A stretch of 64,000 nt of DNA, taken from contig NC_068559.1 of the NCBI RefSeq assembly GCF_022201045.2, forward strand, positions 24,559,501 through 24,623,500. The letters are read 5' to 3'. The DNA comes from Citrus sinensis. Lineage: Eukaryota; Streptophyta; Magnoliopsida; Sapindales; Rutaceae. The notes beneath the pieces are model-generated. The model was not told the DNA's origin. It saw only the letters and a list, made by a program, of their open reading frames with translations, and did no database searches. Shown one piece after another: positions 36,584 to 49,261 of the stretch; the stretch's first letter is position 1; every line of letters starts with the position of its first letter. A program made the position numbers and the translations under genes.

Positions 36584-38065
36584 ATGGCGAATCTGGCAGT
36601 ACAGAAGAACACGCTGTACGTAGGAGGACTAGCAGAGGAAGTGAACGAGGCAATACTACACGCAGCATTCATACCCTTCGGCGACATTAAGGACGTGAAG
36701 ACGCCGTTGGATCAGGCCACCCAGAAGCATCGCTCTTTTGGGTTCGTTACCTTCCTCGAAAAAGAAGACGCCATCCAGGCTATGGATAACATGGACGGTG
36801 CTGAACTCTACGGCCGTGTCCTTACTGTTAACTACGCCCTCCCGGAACGCATCAAGGGTGGCGAGCAAGGCTGGGCCGCTCAGCCCAGTATGTTTCCCTT
36901 GCTTTCTTTTTCTTTTCTTCTTTTTCAATTTTCTTCCGTTTTTTAGATTTGGTTTTGTTACTAAATTTTGATTTTGACCCACTGTATTGTCGGGGCTTAG
37001 GGTTTAGGTTTGGCTTTGTTAGAAGTAAATATTAGTTTGACTTCTCTATAATTTTTCTTCATAGGCAGTGATAATTGATTGTTAACCCTTGAAATGAAAT
37101 TATGAAAAATGAATATTTTTTGGTCTGAAGATAGATCTCTCATCAGATTGAGTTTTGGAGCTCAGTTACCTTGATTGCTAAAATTATCACTGATTCCCTT
37201 CATTGCTGTTTGTGTCTATGATTTTATTTATTGTAGGACTTGAATATGTTTCAACCACTTGTCTTGTAGAGGCGGAAAGAACTTGGAAGAGTCTCTTAGC
37301 TATTCCATTTTAATTTGTTCTCTCCTAGACAAGTCTATATAAAATCTTTTACGATGGTGTTTTTGAATAATATTCTGGGAAGCAGCACTGTTAATTGCTG
37401 ATTTTCAATTTAATTGTTGTTGTACGTTTAAGATTTTCAATTTCTTTTCTGTACCTTCCTTTCTCTTGTCTAGGTTTAGGGTTTCTAAGAAGCATAAAGA
37501 CATTTTCTATTTCTTGTCATTTTTCAGTGGTAGGTATAGGTTGATTTCTTCGAAGGTTGAGGACAGAATATTCAATGCTTGTGTATTTAGCTTTGTGTGT
37601 GTATTAGATCTCATAGTCACGGTGATATCAGTGAAAAATAAAATTTGTGGTTAATTCCATGAGAACATATTTGTTTTCTTCAGGTTACTTATATCAAACA
37701 CAAACTTTGTTGATATCTTATAAAGTACAGGAGATCTAGGACTTTCCGGCACTAAATGCTAGTGTTGTATGTATCAGGTGTTAAATGATCAGGCAGATCA
37801 GTATTTTTCTGATGAGACTCAATTCTGTTTTTCTCATTTTCCAGTTTGGGCGGATGCCGATACGTGGTTCGAGAGGCAACAACAAGAGGAGGAGATGCAG
37901 CGTTTGCAGGCAGAGAACCGTGCCGCAATGCAGGCTGCAGAGGAGTTGCATAGAAAGAAAATGGCAGAGGATAGAGAAGGAGAAAAAGAAGAAGATTCTG
38001 AGATGAAGGATGACCCTATGGCCAGGGCTGAAGCTGAGGTTTTGAAGCAAAACAATAGTTCTTAG
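36584..38065 (+). CDS. RRM protein, PPIE N-terminal-like (ATE1 type)
   Basis: Two exons (36584-36887 and 37845-38065) join in phase (A|TT) to 174 residues. Residues about 8-85 form an RNA recognition motif with RNP2 LYVGGL and RNP1 RSFGFVTF. This is followed by [16 protein letters not shown] and the conserved [23 protein letters not shown]. The C-terminus is a charged coiled-coil-like tail ([27 protein letters not shown]). The domain is that of the cyclophilin PPIE/Cyp33 N-terminus, which in animals is a spliceosome-associated protein. In plants it exists, as here, without the cyclophilin domain (Arabidopsis At1g13690, named ATE1). A nuclear RNA-processing role is inferred. The intron is 957 nt. 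The start is the first ATG with family match. Confidence 0.92.
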
Positions 38066-38783
38066 ATTGCAAACTGGGGCCTGAATGAAGTAATGGTATA
38101 CAAACTAACATTTTTGTTTCTTTTTGTTGCTTCTTTTAGTTTCATCAATATCTGTAAGTTACCGGTAACTCTCTTGTAGAACCTTTGTGAGAGAAAGGAA
38201 TACCTGCATTTTATTTAGATGCAAATTTACTTCTATATAACTGTGTAGATACCTAATCAAATTTCGATTTCATAACTCCCCTCTTCTTCATGGATGTTAT
38301 ACTGGTCATAACTGCTTTCTTCATCATGGATGTCATATCAGTTGAGACCTGGTGGATGGTACTATGATATCTCAGTTTTAATTCAAGTCATTCATATCAG
38401 ATGTGCAATTTCAACTTTTGCATTTTATCTGTTCGAATTTATATTATGAGTATGAGCGAGATATGGACTAAATAAAGGAGCGTGAAATGGCAGTTAGTTA
38501 GAACTCATTTCTCTAAAGAACATTCATCGTTCTTTGCGTGATTATGCATGTTTAAGACAAACAATGTCATGAATTACACAGTTATTTAAAAACAAGCAAA
38601 GTTCATGAGTTGCTTGGGCAGTTGCGTTAAACACATTTGGGTAAAGATACAACATCCGCTGAAGAATCAGGAATCTTTATTATTAGTATTTTTGACCTTA
38701 TCACAGAAGCATTTTTGGAATCCGAAAGAGAAAGAGAAACAAGCAGAATCCTACCAAATAAATAAACGAAATAATAATCTGCA
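38066..38783. other. convergent 3' regions, no gene seen
   Basis: This is the space between the stops of the RRM gene (+) and the HPPK-DHPS gene (-). Both 3' untranslated regions should lie here. It contains the direct repetition TTCTTCATGGATGTTATAC / TTCTTCATCATGGATGTCATA at about 38284-38333. Confidence 0.5.
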
Positions 38784-40542
38784 TCATTCTAAATCATGCA
38801 AGAGATTTACCCGAGTCAACATGGAATCACAGAGCTTCACCGCATCTAAATTATCTCGTACGTTATGTACTCTCACAATGTTTGCACCTCCCAGAACCCC
38901 AGCAGTGATAGAAGCAATGGTTGCAGGATCTCTCTCATCAGCAGAAGGGCGATTGCATATTTCACCTAAAAATCTTTTCCTGGAGGGTCCTATCAATATA
39001 GGAGCATGAGATGCAGCCAAACTTTTCATTGCAATATGTCTCCTTATAGCTGGCAACCCGAGGAGGATGTCCAAATTATGTTCCGCTTTCTTTGAAAACC
39101 CAATTCCAGGGTCAATAATAATCCTCCAAGCTGGGATACCTGATAATTCTGCATCTCTAACTTTTGAATACAACTCGGAAGCAACCTGCTTACAAACATC
39201 ATCGTACTGCAGGTTCTCCTCATTCTGCATTGTGGATGGGTCTCCCCTCATATGCATTGCGACATATGGAACCTTAAGGCCAGCAACAACTTTGTACATG
39301 TCAGGGTCCAATTGCCCAGCAGATACATCATTTACGATATGAGCCCCTTTGCCGACTGCCTCTGAAGCAACTTTTGAATAAAATGTATCCACAGAGACAA
39401 GCTTCCCTTCCATCTCCGGCATTGTTAGAACAGCTTCTAAGACAGGGATGAGTCTTTCCAACTCTTTTTCAGCGGAAATCTTGGTGGCCATAGGCCGTGT
39501 GGATTGTGCACCAATATCAATCATATCTGCCCCTTCTGAAATCATCAAGCGAACCTGAGAAACTGCTGCTTCTACTGATTGGAACTTTCCTCCATCGCTA
39601 AAACTATCTGGGGTCAAATTAAGGATACCCATGACAGATGTTTTCAGAGACCAATCCCATAAAAGGTTTCCAATAGGTAAAACCCTTTTCATCCCTTCCT
39701 TCCCAATCAAGGACTCGCCACCCAGTTTCTCCCATGTTTCGAAAAGTCCGTTGTGTTGTTGTGACAATGAATGCCAGCAAGCAACTGTATCACTCTCTAC
39801 AGACGATCCCAATAAATCCAACAATGGGGCCACTACAAACGGTCTCTCCCAAATTCTCTCATGAGGAACAGTTAGTATATCAGAATGAATACTGAACCTT
39901 CCATAGAACAGTATATCCAAATCAATTGGTCTTGGACCATGCCTTATTCCATTAGTACGACCCATGTCTTTTTCAATTTTCTTAAGCACTCCCAAGAGCT
40001 CGTGTGGCCCAAGCTTTGTAACACCTCTAACTGCTGAGTTGAGAAAGCGAGGCTGATCAGTTACATAAGCTGGTTCAGTCTCATAGAGACAACCATGCCT
40101 GGTGATGTTTACACCTAATTTCTTCATCAATTGCAAGGCTTCATTGAAATTACAAAGTCTGTCACCCACATTACTTCCCATAGCAATCACTACTTCCTGC
40201 TCTTGGGATTGAACTTCAACCGTGGTTTCTGGGGATGAATGGAAAAATGAATAACACGTTGCTGCAATGAAAGGTAGCAACTGTCAAAGAACTTAACGAA
40301 GAAAACTTTCATAACCTCCAATGTAAGAAAAATTCCAATACTTATTGTGTCACTTGGACCCCAAAACATAAATTCATGGCTGATTGTTGATTACATACAT
40401 CTAACAAGAGTGGAGTCTGGCTACATTATTGGTATTAAAGTGCAATACAATAATAAAAGATCAAATCCACATTACCTCTACAGCCCTTCATGACAGCACC
40501 AACCCCACGTCTAGTGGGCAAAAGCAGATTGAAAATATTCAT
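38784..40542 (-). CDS. HPPK/DHPS: bifunctional HPPK-dihydropteroate synthase, mitochondrial
   Basis: Exon 1 (40476-40542) encodes 22 residues plus one base and joins in phase to exon 2 (38784-40261), giving 514 residues. The enzyme pyrophosphorylates 6-hydroxymethyl-dihydropterin and condenses it with p-aminobenzoate, the mitochondrial steps of folate synthesis. The basic N-terminus (MNIFNLLLPTRRGVGAVMKG) fits a presequence. HPPK spans about 45-200, with AMGSNVGDR, YETEP, FLNSAVRG and GPRPIDLDILFYG (about 131-143). DHPS spans about 228-505, with GILNLTPDSFSDGG (about 234-247), DIGAQSTRPM (271-280), SVDTF, MHMRGDPSTMQ, DPGIGF, GPSRKRFLG (447-455) and RVHNVRDN. Both domains have their signature residues, so the protein should be active. 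It is divergent to FLN2, with a Mutator-like element inserted between the two promoters. Confidence 0.96.
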
Positions 40543-41025
40543 CTGGAGTAGCTTCTCAATAACTTAGGTGAAGCTGATCATATTTTTCTAGTTATAACTC
40601 CCTTCACACGGCATCAATCTATATGATACCAAAAAAGATATGAAAAACGATAAAATTTAAATCTTAATCTTCACTAAGAGAAAGTAATACAAAGTTGAAC
40701 TTCAAAGATTCTGAAACCACAGATTTTCCTTTTTCTTTGAGAGGTTATGCTACTAAAAGCTGTAAACTATAAGAATGATGAAAGATCATGAAACTGGGTG
40801 CCTTACTTCATTAAATTTGATGTAAGTGAACAATTGAATAACCCAAAAGAGGGACATGCACAGGAAAACAAATGACACTACAGATTGAATTCAATTGATT
40901 CATGGAGACTGAAGAGAAGAGAGGACAGTGGTCAATTTAATATGCACCGCTAATGTGGAAATTTCATCGTTTTGGGAAAGACAGCCATCGTTAAAAATAC
41001 TATTGTTACTATTATTATCATTATG

Positions 41026-42318
41026 AGAAATTATCCACGGACCACCTGATTTTTCGAACTTTTTTAAAAATACACAAAGACATTTTTTCTTTGCAGAACC
41101 CCACCTAAAGTTTACAAAGTGTTTGAGTTGTCCGCCATCTTAACTCTATTAAAGAAATTAACAAAATATTGATTAAATGACAATTTTGCCATGAACATAA
41201 AATGACTATTTTGCCCCAATAAATGACCCCAAAAAGAAAAAGAAAAAATCAGATAACTTATTTGTTTGCAATATAGATATTAAAAGATAGGAAAAGAAAA
41301 TCAGATTGTTCTTCCTCTAGTGAAATTACTACAGCTGCAAAAACTTAACTACTTAGTTTATCGTAAAAGTAAAATTCCGAATTAGACTTATAGCTTGAAA
41401 CTAATCTAACTAAACTAAAATAGATCGGACAAAACAAAAGCAATAAAGGGGATTATTTAAGCACTGATCACAATTCATAAGCATGCAAAACAAACTGAAT
41501 TATTTTCAGAAATGAAAACATATATAACTCAAATTAAAAAAATACCAAATTGAAATCAAACAAATTAAAAAAAAAGGGCAGCAAGCAAATTACTTTACCA
41601 ACTAAACCATAAATATAATGCAGCACCTAATTCAGCCAAACTTACAATCATACATTTGAGTGTGGTGTTAGAAACAAGCTGAATGCAACCAATCAACTGA
41701 AATTTCGAAGTCCCTAATTTAATTGGAAGATAATATCCCAACCCTAACACAACAGCAGCTACAACTACCAAGAGGCAAAAACAAAATCACGAAAGATTGC
41801 CGGCTTGCTGTAGCGGAAGATGGTGACACGATGCTGGTAGTGTGGCGCGGTGGAGCGAGTTCTGAGCAACAAGAAATTGCGTGGCTGTTGGTGCGGTGGA
41901 GACTTGGCAGTGCGGTGGCTGCTGGGGAGGCTGAAGGCTTGGCGCGGTGACTGATCAACGTCGGCGGTGAGCCGATGAGTTGAGCGGCTTGAGAGTTGCG
42001 AGAGAAGAGAATGCTCCTTGAGAATTGAGACACGTTTGTGAACGACGAGAATGTGAATTTTATTTATATTTATATTTATATTTTAATTTTAGTTTTTAAT
42101 TTTTTTACCGTGCAAACGACGTCGTTTTCGAAGGTGCAGGTGAAATGATTATTTTAGGCCTATAATGTCAGCAAGATTTTGACGGAGTTAAAATGAGAGT
42201 AGATAATTAAAACACTTCATAAATTTTAGATAGATTTTTATAAAGGATAAAATTTTGCGTATTTTTAAAAATATTTTAAAAAATTCGGGTGGTGAATGAG
42301 TAAGTGGCCTTATTTACT
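41026..42318. mobile_element. Mutator-like element, 1293 bp, in a divergent promoter
   Basis: The left end (AGAAATTATCCACGGACCACC) and the complement of the right end (AGTAAATAAGGCCACTTAC, then CACCACCCGAATTTTT) are diverged inverted repeats sharing TTTTTAAAAATAC.CAAA. Both then carry a TTAACTC(T/C)(A/G)T block. The flanks have an exact 9-bp duplication ATCATTATG (41017-41025 and 42319-42327). A GC-richer core (about 41790-42010, CGGTGG and GGCGCGG repeated) may be acquired sequence. The open frames on both strands of this core (41719-42033) show no recognised domain. It separates HPPK-DHPS from FLN2 and ends 179 bp before the FLN2 ATG. Confidence 0.72.
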
Positions 42319-42497
42319 ATCATTATGTAATTATTCGAACTTCGTTTTATCTTTTACGTTGATCATTTTACAGTTAATGGTTGCTTTGCTCCCTAAACCC
42401 CCTCATCCTCTGGCATTGGCAGTCTAAAACCCAGCAACCGAGTCTTGGTAATTGCAGAGCACTGAGTCGGAGCTCTTCAAGGGCTGGGCTAATCGCT

Positions 42498-45400
42498 ATG
42501 GCTTCTCTCTCTTTCGCTCATTTTCTTTCTCTGCCCAGGTTCCTTTTTATCCCTTTCTCTATATATGCTTTTTCTCTCTACTTCTTCATTTCCTTTAACT
42601 CATTTCCCTTTGTAATTTAGAATTTTGTCCTTTGAACTCTAATCCCTACAAGATATTTTCTTTAATCTTCATGATTTAACTGCTCGTATAAATGAACTAA
42701 AAGCCCATGTTTTTTTCCCTTTGTTTGTATTTCATTTGAGCAAGAGTTCAAGTTAATTTGCTGAGACGATTTCTGGAACTCTCACTCTGTAAATTCTATT
42801 TTCTGGACATGTTACTGGAAATTTCCACGAGGAGAAGAACTTGCCTCGGCTCATTTATCAAATAAGTATTCATTGTGTTGAATATATGCAATAGTAACTT
42901 TGTTTGTTCTATAATGTAGGTGCCATTCAAATTGGCAGTATTGTTCATCGGTAAACTTAATGCATGCTCAGAATTTCAGATTACATAGTGCTAAATGGCA
43001 TCTTGTGGCTACCTCTAGAAAGAAAATTGTACAAGCGTCAGCTCAAGATGAGCTCAGTGGCAGTGAGGCAGTTGTTAAAAAGAGGACACCTCTGACTACA
43101 AAACGTGCTACCTTCAAACAAACGAGGAAGAAATCAGAAACTGATGCATTGGATGAGAATTCTGATTTGGAGTTAAGTAGGGATGCTTCAGATGAGGAAA
43201 GTATTGTGGCTTCATCAAGTAAAGATACTAAGAAAACCCCACGAATGACTCGAAGGAAAGGTACACCCCATATTTTTTGTTGAGTATTTTGTCTGATTTT
43301 GTGTATCTTAGTCCTAAAACCATTGCTTAATCATTCACAGCTGCATCAGCTTCGACTGGCATGGAGGAAGAAAAAACTGAGAAGAAAGTGAGGAGGAGGA
43401 GGAAGACCACAAAAAAGATTGGTGATGAAACAGAGGATCAAGGTAATGAATCTGAAATTAGTGATGTTGAGGAGTATACATTCATTAACATTGTTGATGA
43501 TGAGAGTAAGGGAGAGATAGAATTGGAAAAAGACGATGGGGAAGATATTAGTTTTACATATGGTTGGCCTCCTCTTGTTTGTTGCTTTGGATCTGCACAA
43601 CATGCTTTTGTGCCATCAGGAAGGCCAGCCAATAGACTTATAGATCATGAAATACATGAAAGAATGAAGGATGCATTATGGGCCCCAGAAAAATTTATTA
43701 GATCTCCCGGGGGATGCACAGGTAGTGCTGCGATAGCTCTAGCAAGATTGGGCGGTAAGGTTGCCTTCATGGGTAAACTTGGGGATGATGAGTATGGGCA
43801 GGCCATGCTTTATTACATGAATGTCAACAATGTCCAGACTCGGTCAGTTCGCATTGATGCCAAAAGGCCCACAGCTGTATCACAGATGAAGATTGGTAAG
43901 AGAGGTCGTTTAAGAATGACTTGTGTCAAACCTTGTGCAGAGGATGCTCTGACTAAGTCTGAGATCAATATTGATGTGCTAAAGGAGGTAACGGATCCGT
44001 ATCCATGGGACAATATAATAATCATTAGTTATTCCTTCTCTTTTGGTTGGTTGGATGTATTAAGTTGTGCCGGTCTTGCTTTTCCTGCATGTAATGCAAA
44101 AATCTTTTTAAATCATTCATAATTAGTTCTTTTACTAAAATATAAGATTAATAAAAATTTGAATACAAAAGAAGACTCATATTTTCTGAGTCCAACTTCA
44201 TGTTGTTTGCTTTACTACTTGATTAATAAGCCTTTTTACTGGCTATATTACATCAGGAAATTACTGAATTTCTATATGACTTCTAATGCAGGCTAAGATG
44301 TTTTACTTCAGCACACATTCTATGCTTGAACGAAACATGAAATCCACTACATTGCAAGCCATCAAGATCTCAAAGCAATTTGGAGGAATTATTTTCTATG
44401 ATGTTAACCTTCCATTGCCATTGTGGCAGTCTGGTGAAGAAACCAAGATGTTCATTCAACAAGCATGGACTCTTGCAGATGTGATTGAGGTTACTAAGCA
44501 GGAACTGGAGTTTTTATGTGGGATTAAGCCCACTGAAGAATTTGACACTAAAAACAACGCACAATCTAAGTTTGTCCACTATGAACCTGAAGTAATTGCT
44601 CCACTTTGGCATGAAAATCTCAAGGTTCTGTTTGTAACAAATGGGACTTCTAAGGTACACTACTACACTAAGGAGGATGATGGTGCGGTTCTTGGGACGG
44701 AGGATGCTCCACTTACCCCTTTCACTTCTGATATGTCAGCATCTGGAGATGGCATTGTTGCAGGTATAATCTTGTTGATATGCTTATTTAATTCCATTGA
44801 TCTATTGTCTCACCAAGTCACTGACACTACTTTGCTTTTCTCCAGTTTTTGTGAAACCTCTTTTTGACTTCTGCATTTCTGTTACACAGATCACTCAATT
44901 TCCCAAAGAAAGACTATTATTTTCCTGTCTTATCACTTATCAGAAAAAGCAGTTGCAACCTTTTCAATTTCCTATAGTTGTTTTTTTTTTTTGCGCTCTG
45001 AGAAAAACTTGTCAAGTTAAAAAGTTTCTGTTGGATTTTTGAGAATATATTTATGAATTTTTTTAAATGTTATATCAACTAAAAAAACTTCAATGATATT
45101 TTGCAAATTTCACCTTATCTTTCTTAAAGTGTAACCCTAATTTATACCTTTTTTTTCCTTTAATGTAATCTCCAGAGATAATATCAATTCAACCAAAAGT
45201 ATCACACGTAGCCCTAATTAACCAAAAGAAACTTAAGTTTATTGTAGTTTCTTTCAAAAAGGAAAAGAAACAGGGGTTTCAATGTAGTGCTTATTTGGCA
45301 CTAAACTTGGTGAATGACAAAGAAACAAGCAACTTTTTTTTAGGAACTATGCTAGTAAAAGATGTAAAAGTGGATTAAAATAAGATACCTTAGTTTGTAG

Positions 45401-45882
45401 TGTTGTGACTTCCACAGAAATGCAGACATAGGTCTGCTAGCTTACTCTTGAAACATGCTAACTGCTCCAGTTTTTTCTTCACCAGTTTTGAATTTGTCAT
45501 AACTGAGCATTTTTTGGTCTTTGACGTTTCACCAATGCATACATGTTAACAACAAAATGGATTATTGCTTGGGCATCAAGTGTCTAATGATCCATATGTG
45601 ATGGCCTGATGGGATAAAGTTCTTAAATTGTGATTGTGTTGTGACACTTTTTCAGGTATCATGAGAATGCTGACAGTCCAGCCACATCTCATAACAGATA
45701 AAGGATACTTGGTGCGCACAATCAAGTATGCTATTGACTGTGGGGTAAGAGATCAGTGGTCCCAAGCACGTACCCTTGGCTACCCTCCTAAAGAAGGTAT
45801 GGAAGAAGAAGTGGAACCTGATCCTTATGGCATAAGATCAATGACAGAAAAAGAATACCGCACACTCAAGCCTGTTAGTTGA
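42498..45882 (+). CDS. FLN2: fructokinase-like protein 2, chloroplast nucleoid
   Basis: Five exons (42498-42538, 42920-43260, 43341-43987, 44292-44763, 45656-45882) join in phase to 575 residues. FLN2 is a pfkB-family protein of the plastid-encoded RNA polymerase complex, needed for plastid transcription, that binds thioredoxin z. The N-terminus MASLSFAHFLSLPR and the following Ser/Arg-rich stretch fit a transit peptide. A Lys/Arg- and acid-rich linker follows (KKVRRRRKTTKK). The pfkB domain begins at GWPPLVCCFGSAQHAFVPSG, where the adjacent cysteines match those implicated in thioredoxin z binding. It continues with PGGCTGSAAIALARLGGKVAFMG, LYYMNVNNVQTRSV, QELEFLCG and the anion-hole-like MSASGDGIVAG. 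The C-terminus (TEKEYRTLKPVS) stops about 25 residues earlier than Arabidopsis FLN2, which repeats this motif. Kinase activity is not expected from what is known of FLN proteins. Confidence 0.95.
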
Positions 45883-47660
45883 CCTGGGAGGTATACTGAT
45901 TCATAGGTTTTAATGCATCATACGCCTCTGACTGCAATTCTCTTTTTACCATGTAAAGTAATTCGAGTCATTTCTTCTCCAATTGGAAGGGGTATGGAGG
46001 TAGCATTAATTTTGTCACCCCAATTTTGAGTTGTAAGGATAACATCTATGACCAAAGCTAGAACTGTTAGTTAACAGGTAAATTTTGCATTATTTATCTC
46101 CTCTTTTCTTCTTTGGTTTAGTGAATGGTTATTTTTCTTCTCGTCTTCTGTCAGTATGGGTTTAAGTTGATGGATTCTTGTACCCTTTCACTCTGTGTGT
46201 TTCATACTGCTGGGATTTTAAAGACACAAGTTTTACTTCAAAAATAGAAAGAGCTCTTGTATACAAGGATGGTATGAATTAGGATGGTTAAACTGGGGAA
46301 AAAAAAAAGTAATCTTATATTGAAACTTTTATTGAATTTCTTCATCTTGTGCATGTCAAGGTGGATTGTAGAAAAGTGCTTTTAGTTGTGTTAATCTTAT
46401 TCTTATTCTTGTGGGATCTGCATCATGTCTGATAAAGATAGCTGAATACAATCACTTTCTCGAAACAGATGGCCTATAAATGTAATGATATAATTGGTAT
46501 TGTCCATTATTTTAATAGGGGATGATTGAGGTTGGGTAAAACAAGCTGATCACATTATTAATTGATGTTTTCTTAGGGTAGGAGTTAGGATTAGGTGCTG
46601 TTTTCTTTCACTTGCTTTTACAAGCTGATCACATTCACACGTCCTTCTTGTATTTATTTGAAGCATAAAATGTAGCCAATACCCGCTTTACATTATTGAT
46701 TGTTGGCATCACACAGCATTAACAGTTTTAATTCAGTAAAACCTTTTGATAATAATATTTTATATAGAAATAATTTCTATATAGTCATAAAAAATTTGGT
46801 CTCAATTTGAATTAATTATAGATAAAAATAAATTCAACATTATAATAAATTATAATGTTTTTATATCTCATCTTAAAGTACTTACCTCCACATATAAATA
46901 ATTAATTGTATATTAAAAAATATATACGCTACATTACATTAAAAAAAAATTATTTTTTAAAAAAGTTGATTCGTACAATGATTTATTCTTTAAACTTTTA
47001 AGATGATTTTGCATATTCCCAACATTATATAGATATATGAATTAATTTTTTAAAATTATTTTTATCACTTTTTTTAATTAAATTTTACTTATTTCATTAA
47101 TTATCATTCCATTGCATACTTTACCTCTATGTCACTTGTATTAAGAAAAATCAATTTTAGACAACAATTTGTATAACCACACCTTAAAATAATACCTTCT
47201 TTGTAGTAAAAAAATTAATTTAGTCCTAACATTATAATTATTAAAACAATTTTACCTTATGAAATTTAAACTATAAGAATTATCAACTAAATAAAGCTCT
47301 CATATCTTATGGTGTAACTCAACTAATTTTTAAATAATTTATTCTAAATGCTCAAATAACAAAATGTCCAAAGAGTAGATATATATTGGACAATTATTGA
47401 ACTGAGTATATGATACATATTTATCTTCATTATTTTATATTTTTACTCAACTAATAACATTATGTCATATTACTTTGTATAAAAATAATTGGTATAAAAA
47501 TTTATCTCTATTATTACTTACATTTATCTTTATTTACTTACATTTATCTTTATTTTCATGTAATTATAAGTTGCGGGGATTAAAGGGCATTAGTCCCAGA
47601 CTTTTTCTGGTATTGTTGCACACATAATTGCTGATGCAATAGAAAAGTGGGTTTAAATGC
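45883..47660. other. FLN2 3' region and AT-rich intergenic DNA
   Basis: No gene is seen. A 16-bp direct repeat, ACAAGCTGATCACATT, occurs at about 46540 and 46620. From 46730 the sequence is over 80% A+T, with a stretch (AGTAAAACCTTTTGATAATAA) that resembles common plant MITE ends but has no partner I can see. Confidence 0.5.
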
Positions 47661-47671
47661 TTCTATCTGGT

Positions 47672-48508
47672 GATGGCAATGGACATCACCCGTAATGACA
47701 AACTTGCACCCGTAAAAAATTTAAATTACTAAATCCGCCTGTAACCCGTAGTGGATTTTTATTTTTTCTACTACGGGTTTTAACATTTATCAAATCCACC
47801 CAGCACCAGTAGCAGATTTTTTGCGTGTTTTGTCATTTAAAATCACAAATATTAAAAAAATACTTTTAAATTATATAATTCAAACCATAAAATATATAAA
47901 TCTAACACTAAATATTTCTATTGTAAGGAAATCACCATCATTGCTATTAATACCTTGCTCCATCTTTTAATCAATATACAAGTATTATCAAGAATATTTA
48001 CAAGTAAATTTTTGTACAACTATTGTTAACAATTAATTAAACAAACAAAACCCACTTTAGTAAGCAATCATTTAGTTCAAGTCATTACAGTAAAACAAAT
48101 AAAATCAATTAATTAAAATAAAATATCAATAATATTAAACTTAAAAATTATAAAATATCTATATATTATAATCTTATTATATCTATCTTGCCATGTGCGT
48201 GTATGCTCACGCGTACTGCAATAAGATAGGTTAAGTTTAAGGATTAAGAGTTTTTACTTTTATATATCTATGATTAAATTTTTTAACATAATTTTTATGA
48301 TTAAAATTATAAAGAATTAAAATAAAGAATGTGGGTTGGCAGATACCTACACAAATATTTGATGGATTTTTTCTACTATTAAACCCACCTGTAATTTGTC
48401 GTGGGTTTCAATTTAAAATAATATACGTGTCCGCGACCCACAAAAGTACTAATAGTGAGTAGGTTTTGGCAGGTGGATTGGTTGGTGGATAATCTTGCCA
48501 TCTCCACT
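47672..48508. mobile_element. degraded hAT-type non-autonomous element
   Basis: The left end GGTGATGGCAATGGACATCACCCG and the complement of the right end (GTGGAGATGGCAAGATTATCC) share GATGGCAA. Subterminal ACCCGTA/CCCACC-type repeats (GTAACCCGTAGTGG, CCACCTGTAATTTGTCGTGGG) occur on both sides, as in plant hAT elements with TGGCAA ends. I found no convincing 8-bp target duplication. The interior has no coding sequence. Confidence 0.45.
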
Positions 48509-48639
48509 TCCATCGGGCTTCATAAACAACCACTTTTATACTTTTTTTTTTCTTTTTCAGTTATATAACACATTAATCCAAAAAATCTACACGAAATACA
48601 CGTGAAATCTATATTTATAGGAGCAAATTCCACTTATGT

Positions 48640-48802
48640 ATATTTAGGACTTAGCGATGGTGCAACTGTGGTACCATCACCATGCCACAATTACACCCAG
48701 CCTAGATCCAACCATTTGCTCTCACCATAGATGAATTCAATGGTTAAAAATAATTGTAGTATGATACCACAATTACACCATAGCTAGACCCGTATATTTA
48801 TA
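48640..48802. repeat. small MITE, about 160 bp
   Basis: The left arm TATATTTAGGACTTAGCGATGG with TGCAACTGTGGTACCATC matches the complement of the right arm (ATATACGGGTCTAGCTATGG, TGTAATTGTGGTATCATAC) at about 80% over 42 bases. No coding sequence is present. The target-site duplication was not resolved. Confidence 0.6.
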
Positions 48803-49261
48803 GCAGGAATTTTGAGTTATTAATATGACTAGCATAATTGACAGAATTAACGGGGAATATATGTGATAAGACAAAACTAATTGCTCTCACGAAAATGATT
48901 CTAGCATATACTGCCAAGCAGGCTTGTTTTTCTGCATTTTGATAATCTAAATTTCTTGTGACTGTTAAACGACCTCAAGTCATCCTCAAATGAACAACTG
49001 GGCGAAAAAAGAAAAAGGCTTTCTCATTGAGGCTCCAACATTATTTACCTCATCTTACAAAAAAGATCACAACACTTCTCAACCCCACTAGAAAAGAGAG
49101 GATTAAAAAGAGAATCTAGGGGGAAAAAAGGCCAAAATGGAGAATTCAACCCAAAGCAACATAAAAGAAGTGGCGCCTAACGGAAGAAGCTAAAAGGATC
49201 AATAGTTCTCAAACCCCTCCACTACATACAAACATACACTTGGGCAAGAATTGCTTTGACC

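Noticed and set aside
41719-42033. 104-codon Ser/Pro/Ala-rich frame (-) and 75-codon frame (+)
   Set aside because: These overlap each other in the GC-rich core of the Mutator-like element. The composition is low-complexity and no domain is recognisable.
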